Part shown: positions 18,469 to 28,117 of the stretch, piece after piece | Position numbering within the stretch: the first letter of the stretch is position 1 | Layout of the letters: the number at the start of each line of letters is the position of its first letter | Assembly: GCF_017874215.1 (NCBI RefSeq) | Contig: NZ_JAGGLB010000006.1 | Span: 1-64,000 of the forward strand | DNA: 64,000 nucleotides | From: Paenibacillus eucommiae | GTDB taxonomy: Bacteria; Bacillota; Bacilli; Paenibacillales; NBRC-103111 | Direction: 5' to 3' | Notes under the pieces: model-generated | Seen by the model: the letters and a program-made list of their open reading frames with translations, nothing else | Told to the model about the DNA's origin: nothing | Databases searched by the model: none | Made by a program: the position numbers and the translations under genes

Positions 18469-18496
18469 TTGAACGAACAATGGATAGGACAGGACT

Positions 18497-18549
18497 GTCT
18501 CAAAAGCGGCTTTTGCTGCTGGTGAGACGGTTTTTTTTTTTTTTTTTTT
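18497..18549 (+). terminator. terminator with a 19-T run after 17215-18468
   Basis: GTCTCA (18497-18502) pairs with TGAGAC (18523-18528), with extra pairing in the AAAAGC/GCTTTT loop, and is followed by 19 consecutive T (18531-18549). Confidence 0.8.
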
Positions 18550-18709
18550 AGAAGTTACTGGAAAATATAAGTTTTTGAAGGAAGCTAGAGCGATTTGAAT
18601 AGTGAAATCTGAAAGATCCAAATGTTCATTGTCATCTCTTCCCTTTCCTTCAGGAAAAAGAGGGAAGGGATGTGGAGAGGATGAGTGATAGTGGCAGCAG
18701 CCTAGAAGC

Positions 18710-19174
18710 AGCCCACCCTCCGCCGAAATGAGCGTATACTGCTCCACTTAACGATGTTTTTCATCGTTAAAGCAAGTGTTACAGGTCAATCGGTCACGTT
18801 AATGATGATTTTCATCGTTAAAAGAGGCCGGATGGCCTTTCAGGGGGTTAAAAGTAGCAGATCCTTCTCCGCTGCGCGCTCTCTTCATCCCTAGCGCCGG
18901 CACCCGCTAGGGAATCTCCTCTAACCAAGAGAAAACCCTTGCTGGCTGTCCGTTTGAGCTTGGTGTTTCTGCGATTCGTGCGATTGTAGCTGAGAAGAGG
19001 GAATGGCTGTGGGAGGAAGAGCGGTAGCGTCCGCCTTTAAAGATTTGTTCCTACCACCTCATCGATTCCATTCAGGGAACAAATCTTTAACAGCGGCTGG
19101 AACCCACAGCCATTTCCTCCGCAACGCACCCAAGTCACGAACACGCACATCAAAGGACGCCACAAGGCGTTTTG
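18710..19174 (+). repeat. intergenic composite repeat, copy D
   Basis: The CCCTCCGCCGAAATGAGCG lead-in is followed by stem-loops at 18748-18770 and 18799-18822. Then come CTAGCG/CGCTAG-type small hairpins and the CTTGCTGGCTGTCCGTTTGAGC block (about 18939-18960). The large hairpin (18998-19120) has outer arms at 18999-19013 and 19104-19118 and inner arms at 19038-19052 and 19076-19090. The tail AAAGGACGCC-ACAA-GGCGT lies at 19153-19170. It fills the gap between the 17215 gene and the second AraC sensor gene; no gene is seen in it. Confidence 0.87.
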
Positions 19175-19285
19175 TGGATCTGCCTTCCTTTTTCGCGGTC
19201 TTTGTAATACTATGGAAAGTACGAACGACGGCCACTTGCGTGTGAAAAGGATGGCTATTAGACCGATTCAGGGAAGGTGATGGAA

Positions 19286-21541
19286 ATGACTAGCAATGTC
19301 CCCACGAAAACTCCCCCCACAAGGATTCCTCCCCAAAAATTTCTTTCGCTGAGAAGCATCTTGATCTACACATACATTCTTCTCTCGGCTCTAATCATTT
19401 TTACGTTTTCTGGGATAACGAGCCGGATTACGGAAAGAATTATTACGGAAAAGGAAAATATTGCAGTGCTGAATTCGCTGCGCAACGTCGATGACCGGAT
19501 TGTTCTCAAACTCGACAAATACAGCGAACTGATGATCTCTCTTGCTTATGACGCAACCGCGCAGAAGCTGCTAAAAGATTTGAAAACGCTTACCGGACAA
19601 GAGCGGGTATCGCTGACTAACGAGCTGTTCACCAAGATGAACGAAGTCAACATCACGAATACAGAAATTGGTTCGATTTATATTATGGACCGTAGTGAAA
19701 AGAAATATTTTATAAACAATGGAAATTACAGCTCGGATCAGCTGATGAACAACTATTTGCTTTCTCCGCTGGATGAGAAGGTACTGAGTCTTAACGGCGG
19801 AGTATTTATTGATTACTCAGGAACCTATACCGGTGATCGTGATTACATCACGTTGTTTAGAAGCATCAACGAGCTGCGCGGCAGCGAATCTCTGGGTGTG
19901 ATCGTAATGAATATTAAGAAAACAGCAGTTGAAGCGCTTCTGTATCAGGACGCTGGTTTGCAGCGTACAAGTCTGATCGATTCTGCGCATATGATTGCTG
20001 TCGACAAGGACAAGGGTCTGCAGGGGACGAAAAGTGAAATTCGTCTGATGGATGAGGCGTTGGGAAGTCCTGGGCATTCTTTTCAAGCTGAGCTGGGTGG
20101 GGAAAATCATTTCATTACTTTACTAAAAAATAACAAGTTTCAATACTCACTAGTAAATAGCATTCCTGTGAATCTTATGTATAAAGATGTAGCCTATATT
20201 CAGAAGGTCACTTTCTACCTGATCCTGTTTATTTTGTGCTCGGTAATCACGATAGCTTTCTTTCTCTCCAAATTTTTGGTTAAGCCGATTAAAGAGCTGG
20301 TCGGTTTAATGAATCAGGTCAGGCAAGGCAATTTGAATTTGAAAATGGATCTTCCGCCGAATAATGAAATTGGGATTCTCGCTGATAATTTTAATCAGAT
20401 GATAGAAACGCTTAAAAATAGCATTCCCCTGCGCAGAGAAAGGCTTATTAGTCAAATGCTGCTGGGTAGAGCAACGGATGTCGACTATCAGTCTCAGGCG
20501 GTTGAGCTGGGGCTCCCTACCAATGAAGCACCTAATTGTGTGGCTGTAATTGAATTGGCAGGTGAACCGAATGACGGAGCCGAGCTGCTTCTGCAGGAAG
20601 AATTCGCCGCCTTGCATTCACAAGTCTTGCTGCAAGCCCTCGACACTAAGCGTGTTGCTGTAATTTTGCAGGAAACCGAAATCGATTTATTGGCAAAAGT
20701 GCGCACTGCTCTGTTTGAGAAGTGGGACTTTCAAGCCAACATTGGAGTCAGCCGTCCGTTTCCTGGCTTCGGGAAAATTCACGAATCTTACAATGAGGCG
20801 ATAGAGGCGCTAAATTATAAGCATTTGTTCGGAGGCAGCGGTATTATTCAGACGGACGAGATCCAGGTGCGGGACTACAGCTACGAGCAGTTTGACATTA
20901 TGGAAGATGAAATCATTCATGCGGTTAAATATATGCAGGAGGATCAGTTGGCTGTATGTACAGACAAACTTTTTGCCGCATTTAAGGAACAATTCGTCAC
21001 TAAGGAAATCGTGAATCGTTGCTTTGCCAACATGTACCTGAAATTGTTAAAGCTGATGAGTGCCAGCGGCATTCAGTTGTTTGGCGACAGTGCTCAGGCT
21101 GCAGAGCTCAAAGCGATGGAAACACTCTATAGAATGGATCATCCGGATCAGTTGAAACGGGAGTTTATGGCTGTCCTGCGGACGGCTGCACGGATCATTG
21201 GAGAGACTCGTGAGAAACGGATGAACGAAACCATCGCTAAAGCAGTTCAAATCATTCAAAATCGTTATGCCGATAGTGAGCTATCCGTAGTCAGTATGAC
21301 AAAGGAGCTGTTTGTCAGTGAAAATTACTTCTCTAAGCTGTTCAAAAACGAAACGGGAACTACCTTTTCCCAATATTTGACCACCATCCGTCTGGAGAAA
21401 GCCAAAGAGCTGCTTCAGCAATCGGATTTGAAAATTAGCGAAATTGCCAGTCGTGTAGGTTACAATGATGCCAACTACTTCAGCCAATGCTTTAAAGGTG
21501 TATACGGGCTTGCGCCAGGCAAATACCGGGAACAAAGCTGA
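19286..21541 (+). CDS. membrane-bound AraC-family sensor-regulator, second copy
   Basis: Same design as the product of 9582-11873. Membrane segment 1 is SILIYTYILLSALIIFTFSG, followed by an extracellular sensor region of about 250 residues. Membrane segment 2 is TFYLILFILCSVITIAFFLS, then a HAMP domain (KPIKELVGLMNQVRQGNLNL) and a helical middle. The C-terminal HTH_18 domain reads LSVVSMTKELFVSENYFSKL then ISEIASRVGYNDANYFSQCF, ending GLAPGKYREQS. Three in-frame starts lie together (GTG 19277, ATG 19280, ATG 19286); GGGAAGG at 19271-19277 fits ATG 19286 best. It is followed by the binding-protein gene at 21770, which it probably activates. Confidence 0.92.
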   Translation: MTSNVPTKTPPTRIPPQKFLSLRSILIYTYILLSALIIFTFSGITSRITERIITEKENIAVLNSLRNVDDRIVLKLDKYSELMISLAYDATAQKLLKDLKTLTGQERVSLTNELFTKMNEVNITNTEIGSIYIMDRSEKKYFINNGNYSSDQLMNNYLLSPLDEKVLSLNGGVFIDYSGTYTGDRDYITLFRSINELRGSESLGVIVMNIKKTAVEALLYQDAGLQRTSLIDSAHMIAVDKDKGLQGTKSEIRLMDEALGSPGHSFQAELGGENHFITLLKNNKFQYSLVNSIPVNLMYKDVAYIQKVTFYLILFILCSVITIAFFLSKFLVKPIKELVGLMNQVRQGNLNLKMDLPPNNEIGILADNFNQMIETLKNSIPLRRERLISQMLLGRATDVDYQSQAVELGLPTNEAPNCVAVIELAGEPNDGAELLLQEEFAALHSQVLLQALDTKRVAVILQETEIDLLAKVRTALFEKWDFQANIGVSRPFPGFGKIHESYNEAIEALNYKHLFGGSGIIQTDEIQVRDYSYEQFDIMEDEIIHAVKYMQEDQLAVCTDKLFAAFKEQFVTKEIVNRCFANMYLKLLKLMSASGIQLFGDSAQAAELKAMETLYRMDHPDQLKREFMAVLRTAARIIGETREKRMNETIAKAVQIIQNRYADSELSVVSMTKELFVSENYFSKLFKNETGTTFSQYLTTIRLEKAKELLQQSDLKISEIASRVGYNDANYFSQCFKGVYGLAPGKYREQS

Positions 21542-21660
21542 GCAGTGAGGACCCTAAAAAAACTATCCACCACTTTTTTCGTGTAGGAAAGTCCAGAATA
21601 ATCGTGGTTTCGCCCAGATTTCTCTATAGGCTTGCTGCCGGCCCTCAGCTAATCTTAGAT

Positions 21661-21737
21661 TGTAAGCGCTTGATCGACACCAGCAGGACGACAGTTACTT
21701 TAGGATATATTTATACTTTTGAGTGGCGTCAAGCGCT
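21661..21737 (+). promoter_or_regulatory. cre-like site and inverted AGCGCTTGA repeats
   Basis: TGTAAGCGCTTGAT (21661-21674) resembles the CcpA catabolite-response element. Its AGCGCTTGA (21665-21673) recurs inverted as TCAAGCGCT at 21729-21737, about 55 bases on. The arrangement could be a looped operator or catabolite-repression site for the transporter operon starting at 21770. Confidence 0.5.
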
Positions 21738-21769
21738 AGTAGTATCAACTATATTAGGAGGGGTTAGCA

Positions 21770-23200
21770 ATGAAGAAAAAGCAAGTAAGTGTGTTGGCAA
21801 TTCTGGTTCTTCTGCTTGCTGTAGCGCTTATGAGTGGCTGCGGCAGTACGAAAGACACGAATGAGGGCAGTTCTCCTGCACCATCCGTTTCACCTTCTGC
21901 GGGAAAGGATGAGGGGAGCGGAACAACAAAAGGAAGCGGGGATACACCCGTGGAACTTGTGTTCTGGACGTATCCCGTCCTGAATCTGCCGGGTCAAAAG
22001 GCTGGGGAATATAACGCCAATCTGGTTGCCAAATTTGAAAAGAAATATCCGAATGTTAAGGTGAAGCTGGAAATCATACCTTATGACGGCGGAGATCAGA
22101 AGGTGAATGTGGCACTCGCTTCCAATACGGCTCCTGATATCTTCAATGATTATCCGGGACGTACAACCGGCTATGCAAAGCGTGGTTATACGGTGCCATT
22201 AAATGATTTAATTACACCTGAGCAGTTAAAACAAATACCCAAAAATATACTGGATCTGGTATCCCTGCAGGATGGCACTATTTTCAGTTACCCGCAGGGA
22301 CTTGGCGGTACGATGTTTGTTATTAATAAAACGTTAGTAGAACAAGCAGGTGCAGCGGATCTTCTACCCAAGGGAGAAATGCGCACATGGACATTTGATG
22401 AATTCGAGCAACTGCTGCAAAAGGTAAAGGATTATCAAAAAAAGGAAGAGTATCCGCTGCTATTGTTTGGTTTGAACGAGCAGGGCGATATGCTGTATCA
22501 CACTTTTATGGCAGGTTTCGGGGGCAGCAAGTTTTCTGAAGACCGAATGACAAGCGTGATGAATTCAGCAGAAAATGTGAAAGCGGTCGAGTGGATCAAA
22601 TCCCTAGTGGATAAGAAACTGGTTTATCCTAACCCGGAGACAAGGGCTGCAACGATGAGCCAAGATTACTTTGTTCAGGGGAAAACGGCTGTTATTATGG
22701 GAGGTTTGAATGTTAGAGATGTTGTGAAAAAGGCGAAAGAAGACGGTGTTATTGAAAAAGAGTTCGAAACCATGCTGGTTCCGTTTCCGAGCAAAGAGAA
22801 AGACAAGGGAGTTATTGTTCCTGGCGGGGGAGCGTTCGTCGTATTTAATAATAAGGATGAACTGAAGATTGAATATGCAAAGAAATTCGTCCAGTTTGCC
22901 GTGACAGAGGACCCTGAATTTATACTGGCCATGAATGCCCTCGACGTTTATGGAAGAGACGTGTGGGGTTCAAACCCTGATGCGGAACAACTTTGGTTTT
23001 CCAAGGTGGTTACCAACTCGGAGCAAATTTCAGGTGTAGACTTGTCCTACGATATTGATGGTTATTCGCAGACGAGGGCAGTATTTTTCCCTGAAATGCA
23101 AGCGGTATTTATTGGGACGAAAACGCCTCAGCAAGCCATGGATGATTTTGTAAAGAAAGCGAATAAAATCATAAAGGATGCCTCCGCTTCTAAGAAATGA
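21770..23200 (+). CDS. sugar ABC transporter solute-binding lipoprotein (family 1)
   Basis: Extracellular binding protein for a carbohydrate importer. The lipoprotein signal KKKQVSVLAILVLLLAVALM then SGCG places the lipidated Cys near residue 24. A Ser/Gly/Lys-rich linker and a family-1 solute-binding fold follow, with VELVFWTYPVLNLPG, VALASNTAPDIFNDYPGRT and KTAVIMGGLNVRDVVKKA (476 residues, usual length about 430-480). The ATG follows AGGAGGGG. First gene of an operon with permeases at 23229 and 24123 and the FG-GAP protein at 24974; no ATPase gene is present here. Confidence 0.93.
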   Translation: MKKKQVSVLAILVLLLAVALMSGCGSTKDTNEGSSPAPSVSPSAGKDEGSGTTKGSGDTPVELVFWTYPVLNLPGQKAGEYNANLVAKFEKKYPNVKVKLEIIPYDGGDQKVNVALASNTAPDIFNDYPGRTTGYAKRGYTVPLNDLITPEQLKQIPKNILDLVSLQDGTIFSYPQGLGGTMFVINKTLVEQAGAADLLPKGEMRTWTFDEFEQLLQKVKDYQKKEEYPLLLFGLNEQGDMLYHTFMAGFGGSKFSEDRMTSVMNSAENVKAVEWIKSLVDKKLVYPNPETRAATMSQDYFVQGKTAVIMGGLNVRDVVKKAKEDGVIEKEFETMLVPFPSKEKDKGVIVPGGGAFVVFNNKDELKIEYAKKFVQFAVTEDPEFILAMNALDVYGRDVWGSNPDAEQLWFSKVVTNSEQISGVDLSYDIDGYSQTRAVFFPEMQAVFIGTKTPQQAMDDFVKKANKIIKDASASKK

Positions 23201-23228
23201 TGTCTGTGGAAATGGAGTGGAGAATAGG

Positions 23229-24110
23229 ATGCTGAAAAAGGAATTCGCTCTATTGTACAAAGAAAGATACGGTTATTTATTTGTTGCGCCCGCATTGCTT
23301 TTTTTTACACTATTTTATCTGTACCCGATCGTTGATGCTGTGAGAACAAGCTTTTATTCGTATACGTATTATTCCTCAGGATGGGCCGGACTGGATAATT
23401 ACCAGTCTCTCCTGCAGGATGATGTGTTTTTGAAATCAGTGAAAAATACGCTGCTTATCGTGCTCATGCTCGTTCCGGCCTCTTTGATAATCAGCCTTCT
23501 CACTGCGATTATCGTTTCCCTTTTTAAAGAGAAAATGCAGAGTTTGTTTAAAGCGGTGTTCTACATTCCCGCAGTCACATCAATCGTAAGTATCACCTTC
23601 ATGTGGCAATACATGATTAATTATGACTTTGGACTATTGAATTATGTATTAAGCTTGTTTGGGATTGGACCTCTGAACCTTCTCAGCTACGATTTGGCGT
23701 TGTTCACAACTACCGGAATCGTGCTGATGCTAGGTCTCGGGGCACCGATTGTTATTCTGACCGCTGCCTTGGGGGGAATTCCAGCGAGTTATTATGAGGC
23801 GGCGGAACTGGACGGGGCTTCTTTCTGGAGAAAACATGTGAGCATTACTTTACCCATGTTGAAGCCTTCAATCCTTTATGTTGTAGTTACGGGGACTATT
23901 GCTGCCTTCCAGTTGTTTGCGATCATCCTGCTGTTTACAGCGGGAGGGCCGCATTATGCAACTTCGACGATTTTGCTGCTTCTTTACCAAGAAGCTTTTG
24001 TCAACGGGGATTATGGCAGAGGAAGTGCAATGGCGGTCATTTTAAGCCTCATTATTGTAACGATCGCCTGGCTGCAGTTCAAATTTATGAAAACCGATAT
24101 TGAGTATTGA
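23229..24110 (+). CDS. sugar ABC transporter permease (MalF/UgpA type)
   Basis: Membrane component with six helices, first segment YGYLFVAPALLFFTLFYLYP. The EAA loop EAAELDGASFWRKHVSITLP precedes the last two helices. The reading frame extends upstream to 23178, overlapping the binding-protein gene, but the ATG at 23229 follows GGAGTGGAG at the right distance and starts directly before the first helix, so it is chosen. About 293 residues. The partner is the product of 24123-24947. Confidence 0.93.
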   Translation: MLKKEFALLYKERYGYLFVAPALLFFTLFYLYPIVDAVRTSFYSYTYYSSGWAGLDNYQSLLQDDVFLKSVKNTLLIVLMLVPASLIISLLTAIIVSLFKEKMQSLFKAVFYIPAVTSIVSITFMWQYMINYDFGLLNYVLSLFGIGPLNLLSYDLALFTTTGIVLMLGLGAPIVILTAALGGIPASYYEAAELDGASFWRKHVSITLPMLKPSILYVVVTGTIAAFQLFAIILLFTAGGPHYATSTILLLLYQEAFVNGDYGRGSAMAVILSLIIVTIAWLQFKFMKTDIEY

Positions 24111-24122
24111 GGAGATGCGTGT

Positions 24123-24947
24123 ATGATGCAGAAGGAAAGGCTGGCAACCGGTAGTTTGAAGCTGCTGCTCGTCATCATCGCCTTGTTTTTCTTGTTTCCG
24201 TTTTATTGGATGCTTTCGTCATCGTTCAAAGAAATGTCAGTTGCTTATCAGATTCCGCCAGAATTTTTCCCTGTCCATCCGACCATAGGGAATTACATGA
24301 AATTACTGGAAACAGAAGCTGCGCGTTGGATGCTGAACAGTGTAGGCATTAGTGTTGTCACAACCTTAGCTGTGCTGGTCATCTCATCAATGGCCGCATA
24401 TGCACTGGCAAAAATTCCTTTTCGGGGGAGCAAAGCGATCTTCTCACTGCTGGTTGGAGCAATGACCATCCCGACAACCGTACTCCTGATCCCGCAGTTC
24501 AAAATTGCGGTAAGCCTGAGTTTAGTTAACACTTATGCCGGATTGATCATTCATGCTCTGGCTTCACCCTATATGATTTTTCTGCTACGGCAGTTTATGA
24601 TGACAATTCCCCGTGAATTGCTGGAATCAGCGCGGATTGACGGCTGCGGAGAGGCAGGTATTTTTTTTCGGATCATGCTGCCCTTGTCCAAGCCGGGACT
24701 TGGCGCAATTGCGATCTTTACCTTCGTTGCCAGCTGGAACGATTATATTTGGCAGCTTCTAATCATTAAGGATACAAGCATGATGACGCTTCCGCTAGGA
24801 GTGGCTACCTTGATCAACGTGGAATCGGTCGATTGGGGTCTTATTATGGCAGGCTCCGTGTTGGCATCGCTGCCTGTGCTCATTGTTTTCTTAGCCTTTC
24901 AGAGATACTTTGTGAAGGGTCTGACGGTCGGTGCTGTGAAGGGTTAA
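24123..24947 (+). CDS. carbohydrate ABC transporter permease (MalG/UgpE type)
   Basis: Second membrane component, starting with a helix LKLLLVIIALFFLFPFYWML and carrying the EAA loop ESARIDGCGEAGIFFRIMLP (about residues 166-185). It ends FVKGLTVGAVKG as usual for the group. Start at ATG 24123 or the next ATG 24126, with GAGGAG upstream. It lies 12 bases after the first permease gene and 26 bases before the FG-GAP gene, so the three are co-transcribed. Confidence 0.94.
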   Translation: MMQKERLATGSLKLLLVIIALFFLFPFYWMLSSSFKEMSVAYQIPPEFFPVHPTIGNYMKLLETEAARWMLNSVGISVVTTLAVLVISSMAAYALAKIPFRGSKAIFSLLVGAMTIPTTVLLIPQFKIAVSLSLVNTYAGLIIHALASPYMIFLLRQFMMTIPRELLESARIDGCGEAGIFFRIMLPLSKPGLGAIAIFTFVASWNDYIWQLLIIKDTSMMTLPLGVATLINVESVDWGLIMAGSVLASLPVLIVFLAFQRYFVKGLTVGAVKG

Positions 24948-24973
24948 ACTAAGGCAGATTGGAGAGAGCAGTC

Positions 24974-27721
24974 ATGACTAAAGTTTGGAAGGAACAGGGG
25001 TATGAGGATTTTGCCGATGGCATATTTGGCAATGGGGGGCAAAATCTTTATGTTTCGCGTAGCGGAGTGCTGCAGCGTATTTTCCGTTTTGACCTGACCC
25101 GGGATGGCTATGCGGATATATTATTTGTGAACAGCCAGGATATGGGGGAACGTCCGCCTGTGTATGTATACACTAATCCACTGCATACCTCAGAGAGAAT
25201 TGAACTGCCGACAGCGGGCTCCTATTACGGTGCTGTAGGTAATTTAAATGGTGACGGCTATGACGATCTCGTTATAGCTAATCAGCATAACGGAACTCAT
25301 GCCGATGTTACCGCCTATATTTACTATGGCTCTGCGGAGGGACTCAGCGAGCGACACAGGATTGAGCTTCCAGTGCCGAATTGCAGAGGGGTTGCTATCG
25401 GTGACTTTAATGGCGATGGATACCAGGATATTGCTTTCTGCAGTGAGGGCAAGATTGTCATTTATTATCAGACGGATGAAGGCTTCCGCCATATGGACAG
25501 TATCATTCTTGATGTAGAAGCGACGCATATAGCTGCTGGCGATATTGACGGTGACGGCTGCGCTGATCTGTATGTGCGGGTCAAGGATGGAACTCCGCTT
25601 GTGTTGTGGGGCGGAAGCGAGGGACTTAGTCTGGTGGATGGCAAGCAGGTAGGCGGCGCAGATGATGAAGCGGTTGAACTAGCGAGCACTACAGCCGGTT
25701 GGATGACTTTTGTTGAGGGATGGAAGCCGAAAATTGTCATGCTAGGCGGGCGTGTGCATCTATTCCGGCAGGAGCAGGAGCAAGCGTATTTCTATCCAGT
25801 TGGCAGCAGTCGTGAATGGGGAGAGCCTCTGGTCATCCCTTGCGCCAATGTTGTCTCTGCGGCTGCGGGTGATATCACGGCAAGCGGCTTCGAGGATATT
25901 GTCCTCGCGGTTTGCAGCAGCCGGGATATGACCGAGCAATCCTGGATTTATTGGGGAGGAGCGGGTGGTTTTGATGCAATCCGCCGGACTGCACTGGACA
26001 CGATAAGTGCACGGGATGTATGCCTTGGCGACCTGGATGGCGACGGTCTGCAAGAAATCACGATATGCCAAGGCCGGACTGATATCATGAATACGACCGA
26101 GTCACTTATATTTCGTGCTTCTTCCGAAGGGACGATTCATCCCGAGCCTGTGCGGCTCGAATCCCATGACGCATCAACAGCGCTTATCGCCCGAACTTCG
26201 GATACAGCCCAGCCACAATTGATTTTTATCAACCATGTGACAGGCCGTGTGCGGGGAGATGTATCTGCCTACGCTTATCTAGGGGGACCTGACGGGTTCA
26301 CCGAGGATCGGCGGATCGAATTTCCAGGCTGGGCAGCCGTGGATTCGATCTGCTGCGACTTTAATGATAATGGCTGGGGAGATGTGCTTATTGCCAATTG
26401 TGCCGAAAATGCCCCGCACTTGGACCCGGGCTCGTTCTTGTATTGGGGTGGTCCAGACGGATTCCACCCGGATAACAAGCTGGTGCTTCCGACACTCCGG
26501 GCACACGGGACAGCAGTAGGAGATTTTCGACGCACAGGATATCTGGATGTCGCTGTTGCCGGAGCCAGTAATCCAGAGTTGATGATTTTCCGGGGCGGCC
26601 CAGACGGGCTTGATGTGGAACATCCGCAAAGAATTATAATGGATCCGGAGCTGGATGCATACATTCCTGTCAAAGCGCTGCATCCTTATGAAGACCTGCA
26701 TGGAATCTCATACCGTGAACCCAGGTGGATGCTAGCAGCTGACTTCAATAACAACGGCTGGCTGGATCTTTTTGTATCACAAATTTTTGGGTTTAGCTAT
26801 ATTCTTTGGGGTGGTCCTGAAGGCTACAGCATGGAACGCTCGACGCGCCTCAATTGCGATGGAGGCATTTGCGCACAGGCTGCCGACCTGACAGGCAATG
26901 GCTGGCTCGACCTTATTGTTGGCGGGCATATGGTGCCAGGCAAGAAGTCGCGTTATGAATCTTATGTCTACATTTACTGGGGTGGGCCCGATGGCTTCCG
27001 TGAGGACAGGCGTACGCAGCTTCCGGCACATACAGCCAATTCACTGACGATTGCTGATTTCAATCGTAATGGTCTGCTTGATATTTTTGTTACTTCGTAT
27101 AATTCGGGCAGAGAGCGGGATTTGGATGCTTATTTGTACTGGGGACAGCCTGGGGGCCATTACTCGGCTGAATATTGCACCCGGCTTTTCACGCATTCGT
27201 CTTGCGGCGCGATGGCTATTGATTTTAATGAGGACGGCTGGGTTGATCTGGCAGTTGCAAACCATAAAACCAATGGTGACCATAACGGGTATTCCTTTGT
27301 ATTCTGGAACGGACCTGAAGGATTTTCCGAGCAAAAGGTGACGAAGCTGCCCACACATGGCCCGCACGGGATGATGTCCGTTGATCCGGGTAATATCAGG
27401 GACCGTGGCCCAGAGGAATATTATATTTCAAGTCCTTGTGAGCTTGCTGCAGGTTCCAAGGTTACCCGGATTGAGTGGGAAGCGGAAATTCAACCAAAAA
27501 CATGGGTCAAGGCGCAGATTCGCACGGCCAGCACCGAGGATGCATTAGAGCAGGCTGGCTGGCAAGGACCTGATGGAAGCGCTGAAGCCTGGTTCAGTAA
27601 TGGTCAGGAGGCGGAGAAGCTTCATCATGCGGGGTCTTGGATCCAATACAGGCTTGCGCTCGGTGCTGTCAATGGCGGCAACAGCCCTCGGGTTACGGAA
27701 GTGCGTGTGGCGTATATGTAA
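24974..27721 (+). CDS. large FG-GAP/VCBS-repeat beta-propeller protein without leader
   Basis: About 915 residues built from repeated FG-GAP/VCBS blades. Calcium-loop motifs recur, for example GNLNGDGYDDL (about residue 89), GDFNGDGYQDI (143), GDIDGDGCADL (188) and GDLDGDGLQEI (351), with later weaker forms (DFNNNGWLDL, DLTGNGWLDL, DFNRNGLLDI, DFNEDGWVDL). Each is followed by an IYWGG/LYWGGPDGF strand. The last about 120 residues form a beta-sandwich-like domain. This probably makes two propellers. The first residues (TKVWKEQGYEDFADGIFG) are not a signal peptide, although FG-GAP proteins are usually extracellular. ATG 24974 follows GGAGAG; an upstream TTG at 24959 is less likely. Last gene of the transporter operon. 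Sugar binding or lyase activity is possible but unproven. Confidence 0.88.
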   Translation: MTKVWKEQGYEDFADGIFGNGGQNLYVSRSGVLQRIFRFDLTRDGYADILFVNSQDMGERPPVYVYTNPLHTSERIELPTAGSYYGAVGNLNGDGYDDLVIANQHNGTHADVTAYIYYGSAEGLSERHRIELPVPNCRGVAIGDFNGDGYQDIAFCSEGKIVIYYQTDEGFRHMDSIILDVEATHIAAGDIDGDGCADLYVRVKDGTPLVLWGGSEGLSLVDGKQVGGADDEAVELASTTAGWMTFVEGWKPKIVMLGGRVHLFRQEQEQAYFYPVGSSREWGEPLVIPCANVVSAAAGDITASGFEDIVLAVCSSRDMTEQSWIYWGGAGGFDAIRRTALDTISARDVCLGDLDGDGLQEITICQGRTDIMNTTESLIFRASSEGTIHPEPVRLESHDASTALIARTSDTAQPQLIFINHVTGRVRGDVSAYAYLGGPDGFTEDRRIEFPGWAAVDSICCDFNDNGWGDVLIANCAENAPHLDPGSFLYWGGPDGFHPDNKLVLPTLRAHGTAVGDFRRTGYLDVAVAGASNPELMIFRGGPDGLDVEHPQRIIMDPELDAYIPVKALHPYEDLHGISYREPRWMLAADFNNNGWLDLFVSQIFGFSYILWGGPEGYSMERSTRLNCDGGICAQAADLTGNGWLDLIVGGHMVPGKKSRYESYVYIYWGGPDGFREDRRTQLPAHTANSLTIADFNRNGLLDIFVTSYNSGRERDLDAYLYWGQPGGHYSAEYCTRLFTHSSCGAMAIDFNEDGWVDLAVANHKTNGDHNGYSFVFWNGPEGFSEQKVTKLPTHGPHGMMSVDPGNIRDRGPEEYYISSPCELAAGSKVTRIEWEAEIQPKTWVKAQIRTASTEDALEQAGWQGPDGSAEAWFSNGQEAEKLHHAGSWIQYRLALGAVNGGNSPRVTEVRVAYM

Positions 27722-27835
27722 TTAATATTTCCCGTTAGGTGGAAGCCTGACGGGATTAATATATTCATGGAGAAGACTTCTACGAAGGGGAATCTAGTTA
27801 ATCTATGGATACTATGATGGATCCACATTAAAGAG

Positions 27836-27861
27836 CCGTCAGGGCTATCCTGACGGTTTTT
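27836..27861 (+). terminator. terminator after the second transporter operon
   Basis: CCGTCAGG-GCTAT-CCTGACGG followed by TTTTT. A related CCCGTTAGG/CCTGACGGG hairpin lies just upstream (about 27731-27754). The remaining stretch up to 28110 holds only the candidate promoter of the next gene. Confidence 0.88.
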
Positions 27862-28008
27862 CTCATTCACAGAAGTGAGAAATTGTCTATATATCGAAAC
27901 CTCTCCTCTTAAAAAGATGTGAGAGCGCCAAAACGTTGATTTATCCTGGTTTTCATATCAGAATTGCTTTTAAAGTTCTTACAAGCAACAAGCAGGAAAA
28001 AATTTTAT

Positions 28009-28036
28009 TTTGCACCAACCCTAAAATAAGTATAAT
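28009..28036 (+). promoter_or_regulatory. candidate SigA promoter of the carbonic anhydrase gene
   Basis: TTTGCA, a 16-base spacer and TATAAT (28031-28036), about 80 bases upstream of the start codon. Confidence 0.45.
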
Positions 28037-28117
28037 ATATTCAATAGCTAGTTTTCTGAATGGTCCCTGTAGTCTATTGGTGAAAGTGAATGTTGTAATA
28101 TTTAGGGAGGAATGACA

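Noticed and set aside
18256-18747. Minus-strand frame of 163 codons at the end of the 17215 gene
   Set aside because: Cys/Ser/Arg low-complexity antisense of the Thr/Asn tail followed by a poly-Lys stretch from the terminator T run.
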